Of a stretch of 46,286 nucleotides of DNA, positions 32,564-39,634 are shown one piece after another (position 1 is the stretch's first letter; every line of letters begins with the position of its first letter). The DNA comes from JANPEZ01 sp031423155 (GTDB lineage: Bacteria > Actinomycetota > UBA4738 > HRBIN12), in NCBI GenBank assembly GCA_031423155.1, contig JANPEZ010000056.1:1-46286 (forward strand). The letters run 5' to 3'. The notes under the pieces are model-generated. The model was not told where the DNA came from. It saw only the letters and a program-made list of their open reading frames with translations, and did no database searches. A program made the position numbers and the translations under genes.

Positions 32564-33019
32564 CTATCCGCCCCAGGGTCCCCAGCCTCCGGCCTTCACC
32601 ATCCGCATCGTGACGATGATGTTGGCGCGCGCGTTGAACGCGGACCAACGCGGGAAGCCGTACTTGCGGGCCCTTCCGGGCCAGTAGGAGCGCATGTGCT
32701 GGTAGATACCGAGCGCGCCTGAGGGGTTGTAGGCGTCCGGGTCATAGCGTGACTCGCGGTAGGCGATCGAGAGGGCCTTAACTGCTCCTCCGGGGACGTC
32801 CCAATGGCGAGCGGAGCACTTGATCAACTGCTTGACCTGCCAGGTGCTCTTGCGCCAGTCGAAATCACAGATCCTCGCGGGGATGCTGCTTCTCCTGGCG
32901 ATCAGGGTCTTATCGCTATTGCTCCCGGCGGACGAAGTCCCCATCGAGAAGAGCGACAGGATAGTTGCGAGCACGAGCACCGCGGCGAAGTGGCGGCGCT
33001 TCTGGGTGAGATATCGCAT
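32564..33019 (-). CDS. Secreted lytic-transglycosylase-like protein (SLT domain)
   Basis: This 151-residue protein has a signal peptide (MRYLTQKRRHFAAVLVLATILSL..., cleavage around residue 32). A small SLT/lysozyme-like domain has the catalytic glutamate Glu89 in AYRESRYDPDAYNPSGALGIYQ, matching the ES...G.GL.Q pattern of goose-type/SLT muralytic enzymes. It probably cuts peptidoglycan glycan strands. The ATG at 33019 has GGGGGTGA nine bases upstream; an in-frame GTG at 33031 is an alternative. It is preceded by a long non-coding region. Confidence 0.82.
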   Translation of the reverse strand: MRYLTQKRRHFAAVLVLATILSLFSMGTSSAGSNSDKTLIARRSSIPARICDFDWRKSTWQVKQLIKCSARHWDVPGGAVKALSIAYRESRYDPDAYNPSGALGIYQHMRSYWPGRARKYGFPRWSAFNARANIIVTMRMVKAGGWGPWGG

Positions 33020-33061
33020 GGGTTCTATCACCCCCGCGGCGATCGAAGCTGGCGGCTCCGT

Positions 33062-33121
33062 TCAGGCACCTTGGCCGAGGATCCGGCCTCTGCGCCCCGC
33101 GGTAGGTCGTGGGTGTCGCAT
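33062..33121 (-). CDS. Possible 19-residue leader peptide
   Basis: On the minus strand an ATG at 33121 follows GGGAGGTG, a near-perfect anti-Shine-Dalgarno complement but only about two bases from the ATG. The frame encodes an arginine-rich 19-mer (MRHPRPTAGRRGRILGQGA) and ends at TGA 33062, in the same frame as the SLT gene downstream. It could be an upstream leader frame or chance; the close spacing argues against efficient initiation. Confidence 0.25.
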   Translation of the reverse strand: MRHPRPTAGRRGRILGQGA

Positions 33122-33321
33122 CACCTCCCTGTCGTAGTCGTCATAAAAGTGTGACCTGTGCCTTCACGTCCGAGCCGTCCCAGCCCCGTCGGCACGCGCA
33201 CATGCGTCAGCCACTCTGGGAAGGAGGGAGACCGCATCGCGGTGCCGGGGAGGAACGGACGGTCACGTCCGTGTTGGCTCGACCACCCTAACGGGGGCCT
33301 CCAGGGTTTGGCAACTCCGAG

Positions 33322-33336
33322 GTGACCGCCGGTCAC
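33322..33336. promoter_or_regulatory. Perfect palindrome GTGACC-GCC-GGTCAC, operator candidate
   Basis: A six-base perfect inverted repeat lies about 100 bp upstream of ispH and 300 bp upstream of the SLT gene. Its half-site recurs at 33151-33156 and 33261-33266, suggesting a dimeric regulator site. Confidence 0.35.
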
Positions 33337-33423
33337 ATCTTCCCGTGAACGTAAGGTGGAGACTTCTGCGATCGCGGCAAGTGAGCGAAGCGTGCTTACT
33401 CGGGTGCATGACGAGGCCGCGAG

Positions 33424-33429
33424 TACCAT
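33424..33429 (+). promoter_or_regulatory. -10 element of a leaderless promoter (ispH)
   Basis: TACCAT ends seven bases before the ispH ATG at 33437. Confidence 0.5.
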
Positions 33430-33436
33430 TGATGCG

Positions 33437-34381
33437 ATGCCCTCCAAGGTCTTGCTCGCTGCTCCTCGCGGTTACTGCGCCGGCGTCGAACGAGCCGTCG
33501 ACGCGGTGGAGCGAGCGCTCATGAAACACGGCGCGCCCGTCTACGTTCGCAAGCAGATCGTCCACAACCTTCACGTCGTCCGCGATCTGGAGTCCAAAGG
33601 CGCGATCTTCGTCGAGGAGGAGACCGAGGTTCCCGAAGGAGCGGTCGTCGTGTTGTCGGCTCACGGAGTCGCTCCCGAGGTCTACGCGAACGCCGCCGGG
33701 CGCCGGCTCGAGGTCATAGACGCAACCTGTCCGCTGGTCACCAAGGTCCACCTGGAGGCTCGCCGCTTCGCCGACGAGGACCAGACCATCGTCCTTATCG
33801 GCCACGAGGGCCACGAGGAGGTCGTCGGTACGACGGGCCAGGCTCCGGACAGGACCGTTCTGGTTCAGACCGTGGACGAGGCCCGGAGGGTTCAGCTGCC
33901 CGACCCGGGACACGTTTCCTACCTCACCCAGACCACCCTCTCGGTCGATGAGACCAACCAGATCATCGAAGTCCTGCGTGAGCGCTTCCCGGCGATCTCG
34001 GGTCCGCCTCGGGACGACATCTGCTATGCGACCCAGAACCGGCAGGACGCGGTGAAGGAGCTGGCTGGTCGCGCCGACGTGGTCCTGGTGATCGGTTCGG
34101 ATAACTCCTCCAACTCCAAGCGCTTGGCGGAGGTCTCTCGTGAACTGGGCACCCCCGCCTACCTCATCGACGACGAGACGGAGGTCGATCCGGCATGGCT
34201 GGATGGCGCCGAGACGGTTGGGCTGACGTCGGGAGCAAGCGCCCCCGAGTGGCTCGTCGGGCGCATGCTCGCCTACCTGGCCGACCTGGGAGCTGTCGAG
34301 GTCGAGACCATCACGCTGGCCGAGGAGAACGTTCGGTTCTCTTTACCGGCCGGGGTAAGGCAGCTACCTCTGGCGAACTAG
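33437..34381 (+). CDS. ispH: 4-hydroxy-3-methylbut-2-enyl diphosphate reductase
   Basis: This 314-residue iron-sulfur enzyme performs the last step of the MEP isoprenoid pathway, making IPP and DMAPP. The three cluster cysteines are present (Cys14 in RGYCAGVERAV, Cys98 in DATCPLV, Cys196 in DICYATQNRQ), as are the substrate histidines His43, His76 and His126 and acid/base Glu128. The ATG at 33437 sits seven bases after a TACCAT element and gives the usual N-terminus; the longer frame to 33356 is rejected. The 3' end overlaps the convergent RAM-domain gene by four bases. Confidence 0.96.
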   Translation: MPSKVLLAAPRGYCAGVERAVDAVERALMKHGAPVYVRKQIVHNLHVVRDLESKGAIFVEEETEVPEGAVVVLSAHGVAPEVYANAAGRRLEVIDATCPLVTKVHLEARRFADEDQTIVLIGHEGHEEVVGTTGQAPDRTVLVQTVDEARRVQLPDPGHVSYLTQTTLSVDETNQIIEVLRERFPAISGPPRDDICYATQNRQDAVKELAGRADVVLVIGSDNSSNSKRLAEVSRELGTPAYLIDDETEVDPAWLDGAETVGLTSGASAPEWLVGRMLAYLADLGAVEVETITLAEENVRFSLPAGVRQLPLAN

Positions 34382-34935
34382 CTCCAGCTGGAGAACTGGT
34401 CGCGATCCTCGTCGCTCTCTTCGAAGTTGACCGAAACCAGTGTGGTGGTGGAGAGCACACCCGGGAGCGTCTGGATGCGGTCGATGATGATGCTGCTGGC
34501 GACCTCCCATGGGTGAGGTACGGCGATCAGCAGATCGTAGGCGCCGCCCAAGACGGCGTAGCCGGAGATGTCTTCGACCTCGCTGAGTCGCTCGACGAGC
34601 CCTTCGATGGCTCCGGCGGCGGCCTTCACGTGTACGTAGCAAGCGTCCGAGATGGGGACGGGAACGGCCGGGGCGGCGAAGGCTCCTCCCGTGATGCCGA
34701 TGCGATCGGGCGGGACCACCGGCGCCGTGTAGGTCCGCACTATCCCATCGATGTGGTGGAACTGGGCCAAGATAACGCGGGCGACCTGGGCGAAATCCGG
34801 CGCCTCGACGAGCGCCATGATGTCCCACTCGCCGACTACCGTCACCGCCCGGCGGACCCCTTGTCTAGCGGCCAGCTGGGTAAGCACCGAAGGAACCGAA
34901 CCGGGCTGAACCTGAAGGTACACGTATGCATCCAT
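34378..34935 (-). CDS. Tandem Lrp/AsnC ligand-binding (RAM) domain protein
   Basis: This 185-residue protein consists of two RAM/Lrp_AsnC ligand-binding domains in tandem, about residues 1-80 (AYVYLQVQPGSVPSVLTQL...GEWDIMALVEA) and 98-175 (ACYVHVKAAAGAIEGLVERLSEVEDI...GAYDLLIAVPHP). Each has the beta-alpha-beta pattern with the G-x-y-D turn. The helix-turn-helix of Lrp regulators is absent, so it would sense a small molecule, perhaps an amino acid, and act through protein contacts. TAGCCT lies six bases upstream of the ATG. The ligand is unknown. Confidence 0.85.
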   Translation of the reverse strand: MDAYVYLQVQPGSVPSVLTQLAARQGVRRAVTVVGEWDIMALVEAPDFAQVARVILAQFHHIDGIVRTYTAPVVPPDRIGITGGAFAAPAVPVPISDACYVHVKAAAGAIEGLVERLSEVEDISGYAVLGGAYDLLIAVPHPWEVASSIIIDRIQTLPGVLSTTTLVSVNFEESDEDRDQFSSWS

Positions 34936-34941
34936 GCGGGC

Positions 34942-34947
34942 AGGCTA
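34942..34947 (-). promoter_or_regulatory. -10 element of a leaderless promoter (RAM-domain gene)
   Basis: On the minus strand TAGCCT ends six bases before the ATG at 34935. Confidence 0.45.
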
Positions 34948-34992
34948 GGCGAGCGGACCATCCGCGGCAATGAGCGTCGGTGAAGATGGCCC

Positions 34993-36186
34993 TTATGGGC
35001 CGTAAGCGGGAGCAGGTGCTGCGCAGAGCGCCTGGAGCTCTTCCTCGCCTTCTTCCGGACCGATCGAGATCAGCCGGTCACCCGCCATCAGTGTGAAACC
35101 CGCGCGGGGCCGGTAGATCCACCTGGGTCCGCGCTGGATCGCAAGGACGAACATCCCCGTTTCCGTTTCCAGTCGAAGGTCGCGGAGCGAGCGGCCCTCG
35201 GCGGCCGAGCCGGTTTCGACCATGGTTTCCGAACCGGTCTCTTCGGTCTCCTCCAGGGCCATCTGGACGACGGGGTGCAGCGGCTCGCCGTGTTCGACGT
35301 ACCAGGTCATGTCCCGCGCCGCGTCGCACATGTACTCCGATGCGCTCGCGAGCCTGAGCAGGCCCCTGAGCTCGTCGGGGTCACGAGCCTCCGGCGCGGC
35401 GCGCAGGACCCAGGATTCCAGTTCGTCGTGCAGGGTGTCCGAGCGAGACTCCATCGCGGCTACCTCGGCGGCCAGGGCCCGGTTGTTGAACAGAAGCGAG
35501 GAGTAGGCCAGCCCAACCGCGGCCTCCGCTAGGTCCTTCATCTCGATGAGGATGTCGACGGCACGGTCGAGTTCGGAAAGGGGTGGCGTGTCGCCCTCAG
35601 GGATCTCCGGAAGCCTCCCGGCGCCGGCCAGCTCTCGGACGAGATTGAGTCCCTCGCCGGGGCCGCGCACCAGAAGCACGTCGCCGACCGAGACGATGTC
35701 TTCCGGGCCCGGGTCGAACTCCCAGTCCAGGCCACTTCGTATGGCCATGACCCACATGCCGGTCTCCGTCGGAAGCGAGAGGTCGCGAAGGGTCCGGCCG
35801 GCGGCAGGAGCGTCGTCGCGAACGCGAACGCGACCGGTCATCTCGTCGGCGTGGCGTAGGTCGGGTCTGAGCGCGTCGGGGATACCGAGGCGCGCGGCCA
35901 CGACGCGGGCTATGTCTGAGGCGGCGTCCCCGATGCTCTCGATCGCTCCGGCTATCCAAAGAACACCGGCCATGCCCTCGGCGTCTTCCGGACTGCGCGC
36001 GGCGAGCATCGCCATCATGCGGAGGCGGCGCAGATGATCGCGCATGCGCTCCTCGATGTTCTCGACCTCTTGGGCGAGCTTCTCCTCGTTGAAGAAGACC
36101 GCGGCGTAGGCCAGGTCCACCATCAGCTCGGAGGCGTCCTTCAGCTCTACGAGCAGCTCTTTGACGTTCTTGGGTTGGTCATCCAT
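34993..36186 (-). CDS. Duplicated PhoU-TrkA_C regulatory protein
   Basis: This 397-residue soluble protein consists of two repeats, each a PhoU-like helical bundle followed by a TrkA_C/RCK_C domain: PhoU about 1-105, TrkA_C about 115-190 (GRTLRDLSLPTETGMWVMAI...VSVGDVLLVRGP), PhoU about 200-300, TrkA_C about 318-390 (GRSLRDLRLETETGMFVLAI...LMAGDRLISIGP). TrkA_C domains bind small ligands and gate ion transporters. The gene follows the SLC41/MgtE-type transporter with an eight-base overlap, so it most likely regulates that transporter. Confidence 0.86.
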   Translation of the reverse strand: MDDQPKNVKELLVELKDASELMVDLAYAAVFFNEEKLAQEVENIEERMRDHLRRLRMMAMLAARSPEDAEGMAGVLWIAGAIESIGDAASDIARVVAARLGIPDALRPDLRHADEMTGRVRVRDDAPAAGRTLRDLSLPTETGMWVMAIRSGLDWEFDPGPEDIVSVGDVLLVRGPGEGLNLVRELAGAGRLPEIPEGDTPPLSELDRAVDILIEMKDLAEAAVGLAYSSLLFNNRALAAEVAAMESRSDTLHDELESWVLRAAPEARDPDELRGLLRLASASEYMCDAARDMTWYVEHGEPLHPVVQMALEETEETGSETMVETGSAAEGRSLRDLRLETETGMFVLAIQRGPRWIYRPRAGFTLMAGDRLISIGPEEGEEELQALCAAPAPAYGP

Positions 36187-37429
36187 GGGTAAGCACCCCC
36201 GATACTGACATAACGAACAAGATGCCGGCCACGCCGGCCAGGTCCATGACGCTCGTGATGATCGGAACGGTCTGGTTGTCCGGGTCCAGTCCGGAGCGGA
36301 AGGTCACGATGGCCAGGTAGTAGCTGACGACGATGGTCACCGCTGTGGCCAGGGCGCCGGCGGCGATCGTGCTCGCGATGACGACCGCGGGGTCTGCGAC
36401 CGTCCTGCCCGTCAGTTCGGTCAGGCCTACGGCCGCGAACCCTATGAGGGTGAACACGGCCATCCCCAGGCCGAAGACCATCGAGGCGTCGACTATCGCG
36501 GGCACCTCCGGGAACCCTTTGGGCGTCACGACTCCGATCTGAAGTTTCGAAGAGATCCTGGAGGAGAAGATCCCGCCGAGCGCGCCGGCCTGCGAGACGA
36601 ACGGGGGGATGAGAACGAGAAGGACCGGCGTCGCACTCAGTGCGGCCAGCCGACCCTCCTGAAGTGCGCCGCTGACGATGTCCAGGAGCGGGGTAAGAAG
36701 GATGACGGCGGTCATCTCCCAGACTATGCGGCGGATCCGGGCGTCCTTGGACATGTAGGAACGAACGGTCGCGAAGCCGGCCAGCAGAAGGCAGGCGGCG
36801 GCGGCAACATCCGCGATCGCGTGGTTCCTGACGATGAAGGTGGCAAGGAACAGTGTCGGAAGCGTCACCATGTCGCCGAGCGCCGTGACCATCGGCGTAG
36901 AGACCGAGTCCAGGTCCCATCCGCGCCGGTAGGACAGGACCGACAACCCCACAGTCACCCCCAAGATCACGACCGAACCGAGCGCCCCGCCGACAACCGA
37001 GATGGTGATCAGATCCCATACCCGGATCGCCTCGTGTCCGGACGCGGAAGCCGCCAGCTTAGCGAGTACCCCCAGCCAGAGCGACGAAGACATCGTGGTG
37101 ACGATCGCGAGATAGATGTTCTCGCGAAGGACGCTCCCGCGCTTGAAGGTGATCTCGAAGGTACCGGCGGCGTTCTGCGTTCCCAGGCGCGCCCCGATCG
37201 CGCCGAAGATGGTTCCGCGCATGCCGACGGCGGCGGGTATGAGGATCAAGAAGCCCGGGAACCGGTTGAGGGTTCCTCCCAGGCCGCTGAGGGTCAGTCC
37301 GGCGATGAACCCCGCGAACGTGCTGAGGGCGAGCGCAACCAGGCCCTGGCGCAGGGTCCGACGCTCGGCACGCCAGTAGCCGAAGAGCCGCTTGGCGCGA
37401 CGTTGCAGACGCACGCGGCGGGACGCCAT
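36179..37429 (-). CDS. SLC41/MgtE-type divalent cation transporter, duplicated domain
   Basis: This 416-residue membrane protein has two homologous five-helix MgtE integral domains (about 25-200 and 225-410). The two pore-motif copies, PAAVGMRGTIFGAIGARLGT and PPFVSQAGALGGIFSSRISS, are recognisable. The cytoplasmic MgtE N and CBS domains are missing, as in eukaryotic SLC41 proteins. It probably carries Mg2+ or another divalent cation. Regulation may be supplied in trans by the overlapping PhoU-TrkA_C gene. A 108-bp leader with hairpins precedes the ATG at 37429. Confidence 0.85.
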   Translation of the reverse strand: MASRRVRLQRRAKRLFGYWRAERRTLRQGLVALALSTFAGFIAGLTLSGLGGTLNRFPGFLILIPAAVGMRGTIFGAIGARLGTQNAAGTFEITFKRGSVLRENIYLAIVTTMSSSLWLGVLAKLAASASGHEAIRVWDLITISVVGGALGSVVILGVTVGLSVLSYRRGWDLDSVSTPMVTALGDMVTLPTLFLATFIVRNHAIADVAAAACLLLAGFATVRSYMSKDARIRRIVWEMTAVILLTPLLDIVSGALQEGRLAALSATPVLLVLIPPFVSQAGALGGIFSSRISSKLQIGVVTPKGFPEVPAIVDASMVFGLGMAVFTLIGFAAVGLTELTGRTVADPAVVIASTIAAGALATAVTIVVSYYLAIVTFRSGLDPDNQTVPIITSVMDLAGVAGILFVMSVSGVLTHG

Positions 37430-37537
37430 AACGGCACCGTCATCCGGGGCTCGCTTTCACTCGAGGTTGGGCTGGGCGGGGAACCGCCCGAGCAAGTATG
37501 CCCCCAGGCATCGGTGCGGGGCAACCCTTTCGGCGCG
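37430..37537 (-). other. Hairpin-rich leader between glycosylase and cation transporter
   Basis: The 108-bp gap holds two clear hairpins: 37499-37523 (TGCCCC with GGGGCA enclosing GCA-TCGG-TGC) and 37474-37489 (GGGCGG-GGAA-CCGCCC), plus a weaker CTCG/CGAG pairing nearer the transporter start. It could be a terminator for the glycosylase gene or a structured leader of the cation transporter. It does not match the M-box consensus as I know it. Confidence 0.4.
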
Positions 37538-38452
37538 TCAGTCGACCCAGTCGCGCGTGAGGAAGAGCCAGAAAGCCAGGCCCGCATGTTCTCCGTAGGA
37601 GCGGAAGCGGCGCTCGATAGTCTTGTCCGCGGGTGGCTTCTTGCGCCCTGTGAGTCGGGCGAACTTGGGCCTGGTCCACGAGTCCAGGATAAGTCGGTGG
37701 TTGCGGCCGAGCGTCATCATGATGTGAGCGGCCGCGTAAGGTCCGACGCCTGGAAGAGCGAGCAGTTGCTCCTCGAGTTGGGAGTCTTCGAGGTCTTCGG
37801 ATATGAGGTGTTCCGGATCGACGTCGCCGCTTGCGACCATCTTCGCCAGTTGGACGAAGTACGGCGAGCGGTAACCGGCGCGAACGGTCTCCCTGTAGAA
37901 GGACTCGGGTTCGCTCGCCATCGCGGCCGGCGTCGGAAACGCGTTGGTCAGCGGCTCGTCCTTCATGCCGGCGGCGGATTCCCCCAGATGCGTGACCATC
38001 GCCGCGACCATCTTCGTGGTCAGACCCCATGAACAGTTGGTCGTACAGATGGTCTTCACGACGTCTTCGAAGACGCTCGGGGAGCGGAGCATCCGGCCGG
38101 CCCCGCTCGTCGCCCACGCCAGGTCTGGATCCTCCACGGCCTTCGCGTAGAACCCCGATAGATCCTGGTCGAGCCGCAGGACCTTTCCGACTCCTTCGAT
38201 GACGCCGGCTTGCGCGCGCGCACCGGGCTTGGGTCCGAAGACCTCGACCTGCGCGTGCCCCTTGCGCCCGGCCGAGATGCGGACCCTTCGCGGCGCTCCG
38301 CCCGGCACGCGCAGGGTTGCGTCGAGCGTCTGCTGTTCCTCGTCCAGCCGCATGGGAGCCAGGTCCGCGAACCCGTGCGAGTTCAACGTGCGATACAGAT
38401 CCACGGGCTCTCCGCCGCCGCCGATCAGCTTGATGTCGAGCGAAGTCCTCAC
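37538..38452 (-). CDS. HhH-GPD DNA glycosylase (AlkA/OGG-like)
   Basis: This 304-residue base-excision enzyme has an N-terminal beta domain (1-100) and a helical domain. The helix-hairpin-helix LPGVGPYAAAHIMM (233-246) is followed by the catalytic aspartate Asp257 in LILDSW. There is no lysine at the OGG1 nucleophile position and no C-terminal iron-sulfur cysteines, so a monofunctional AlkA-type glycosylase removing alkylated purines is most likely. The GTG at 38452 has TAACAT six bases upstream. It is divergent from the IscA-like gene. Confidence 0.85.
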   Translation of the reverse strand: MRTSLDIKLIGGGGEPVDLYRTLNSHGFADLAPMRLDEEQQTLDATLRVPGGAPRRVRISAGRKGHAQVEVFGPKPGARAQAGVIEGVGKVLRLDQDLSGFYAKAVEDPDLAWATSGAGRMLRSPSVFEDVVKTICTTNCSWGLTTKMVAAMVTHLGESAAGMKDEPLTNAFPTPAAMASEPESFYRETVRAGYRSPYFVQLAKMVASGDVDPEHLISEDLEDSQLEEQLLALPGVGPYAAAHIMMTLGRNHRLILDSWTRPKFARLTGRKKPPADKTIERRFRSYGEHAGLAFWLFLTRDWVD

Positions 38453-38458
38453 CGCTCG

Positions 38459-38464
38459 ATGTTA
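38459..38464 (-). promoter_or_regulatory. -10 element of a leaderless promoter (DNA glycosylase)
   Basis: On the minus strand TAACAT ends six bases before the GTG at 38452. The divergent element for the next gene is only 19 bases away. Confidence 0.45.
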
Positions 38465-38482
38465 GGGCAGGTCCGCCGCCGG

Positions 38483-38488
38483 TATCGT
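38483..38488 (+). promoter_or_regulatory. -10 element of a leaderless promoter (IscA-like gene)
   Basis: TATCGT ends eight bases before the ATG at 38497. Confidence 0.4.
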
Positions 38489-38496
38489 CGCGTTCG

Positions 38497-38745
38497 ATGA
38501 TCGAGCTAACGCCGAGAGCCCTCGAGGTAGTGCGGGCGGCTACTCAAGCCGCCCGGCGGTTCGGCTCGGACGCGTTCGTTCGCGTCGGGCGCGCAGGCGG
38601 AGGGGTCGCCTTCGAACTGACCGAGGAAGCCGCCGAGGGAGACCGAGTCATCGAATCAGAAGACCTGAAGTTCTTCGCCCAGGGGGACCTGGAAGGAACC
38701 ATCGACGTGGGCGAGCACAACGCGCCTCTGCTTCTGCCCGACTGA
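38497..38745 (+). CDS. IscA/HesB-fold protein without cysteines
   Basis: This 82-residue protein matches the A-type iron-sulfur carrier fold (IELTPRALEVVRAATQAA opening, VRVGRAGGGVAFELTEEAAEGDRVIESEDLKFF middle, IDVGEHNAPLLLPD end). All three cluster-binding cysteines of IscA/ErpA are absent and the protein contains no cysteine at all. It therefore cannot carry an iron-sulfur cluster in the usual way and may be a structural or binding relative. It precedes the cyanophycinase gene by 19 bp. Confidence 0.75.
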   Translation: MIELTPRALEVVRAATQAARRFGSDAFVRVGRAGGGVAFELTEEAAEGDRVIESEDLKFFAQGDLEGTIDVGEHNAPLLLPD

Positions 38746-38752
38746 CGACGGC

Positions 38753-38758
38753 TACACT
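38753..38758 (+). promoter_or_regulatory. -10 element of a leaderless promoter (cyanophycinase)
   Basis: TACACT ends six bases before the ATG at 38765, giving the cyanophycin genes a promoter of their own inside the 19-bp gap. Confidence 0.5.
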
Positions 38759-38764
38759 CACCCT

Positions 38765-39634
38765 ATGACGGAAGGTCCTCGCCTTCACCCGTTGTCGTCC
38801 ATGGGCACCTCCGGCCCGGTCATGGTGATCGGCGGCGCCGAGGACAAGCTCAAGGACAAGGTCATCCTCAACCGATTCGCCAAGTTTGCCGGCGGCAAGG
38901 ACGGACACGTCGTGGTCATCTCGACGGCTTCCTCGCTGGGCGATGAGGCGACGCAGATGTACCGCTCGCTTTTCGAAGGCCTCGGCATCGGCCGGGTCGA
39001 GGGCTTCAGACCCGAGGAGCGTTCAGCCGCCGACGACCCCAAGAGCGCTCGTCTGTTGGCCGAGGCCACGGGGGTATTCCTGACGGGCGGCAACCAGTCC
39101 AGGCTGACCCAGGTGATCGCGGGGACTCGGCTGGGCGATGCGCTCGCGAACGCACGCGACCGCGGGGCGGTTCTGGCCGGCACGAGCGCGGGCGCGAGCG
39201 CGATGGCCTCGCACATGGTCGCCTACGGGCAACCCGGCGCCACGCCGAAGAACCGCATGGCCCAGCTCGCGGCCGGGCTCGGCATCCTTCCGGACGTGAT
39301 CATCGATCAGCACTTCGAGCAGCGCGGGCGCAACGGCCGGCTCTTGGCCCTGGTCGCGCAGTCGCCCTCCCTGCTGGGCATCGGCGTCGACGAGGACACC
39401 TGCGCGATAGTTCACGCCGACAACACGATGCAGGTGATCGGGCGCGGCGCGGTGACGATCGTGGATGGACGCCACGTCAAGACCGACGCCTATCGCGGCA
39501 AGGGGTACAAGCCGCTGATGGTCTCGGGCGCGGTCGTTCACTCGCTGCCGAGCGGCTACTGGTTCGACCTTCGGACCCGTGAGCTGCTCGCGGCCGAGCA
39601 CGCTCACGAGCGCGAGCGGGAGGCATCGGAGTGA
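38765..39634 (+). CDS. cphB: Cyanophycinase
   Basis: This 289-residue serine-type exopeptidase of family S51 releases beta-Asp-Arg dipeptides from cyanophycin. The nucleophile Ser141 lies in AGTSAGAS, preceded by LTGGNQSRL, and a conserved DQHFEQRGRNGRL block (His183) follows. The length fits intracellular CphB. The ATG at 38765 is set by the -10 element upstream. The stop overlaps the cphA GTG (GTGA), so degradation and synthesis enzymes are made from one message. Confidence 0.93.
   Translation: MTEGPRLHPLSSMGTSGPVMVIGGAEDKLKDKVILNRFAKFAGGKDGHVVVISTASSLGDEATQMYRSLFEGLGIGRVEGFRPEERSAADDPKSARLLAEATGVFLTGGNQSRLTQVIAGTRLGDALANARDRGAVLAGTSAGASAMASHMVAYGQPGATPKNRMAQLAAGLGILPDVIIDQHFEQRGRNGRLLALVAQSPSLLGIGVDEDTCAIVHADNTMQVIGRGAVTIVDGRHVKTDAYRGKGYKPLMVSGAVVHSLPSGYWFDLRTRELLAAEHAHEREREASE

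Larger units (their letters stand above)
33020..33436. other. 417-bp non-coding region with inverted repeats
   Basis: This gap between the divergent SLT and ispH genes contains several structures. ACGGACG-GTCA-CGTCCGT (33255-33272) is a perfect seven-base-pair hairpin. GTGACC-GCC-GGTCAC (33322-33336) is a perfect palindrome. An imperfect stem pairs 33202-33208 with 33230-33237. GTGACC also occurs at 33151-33156 and, as GGTCAC, inside the first hairpin. A short minus-strand frame is noted separately. No known riboswitch class is matched with confidence. Confidence 0.5.

Noticed and set aside
33181..33300. Possible cobalamin riboswitch (GCCACTCTGG and GGAGGGAGACC resemble parts of it)
   Set aside because: The other conserved elements, such as the GGTGA-AA-CC segment before the GCCACT part, are not found in the right order, and neither neighbour is a cobalamin-related gene.
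33020..33436. Possible ydaO-type c-di-AMP riboswitch upstream of the SLT gene
   Set aside because: Context would fit, but I could not find the GGGGAACC, GGGTGAA and CGACAGCTCACCTC blocks on the minus strand.
37430..37537. M-box magnesium riboswitch upstream of the cation transporter
   Set aside because: The leader is shorter than a typical M-box and lacks its conserved GTTAGGTGAGGCTCC-like start; only simple hairpins are visible.
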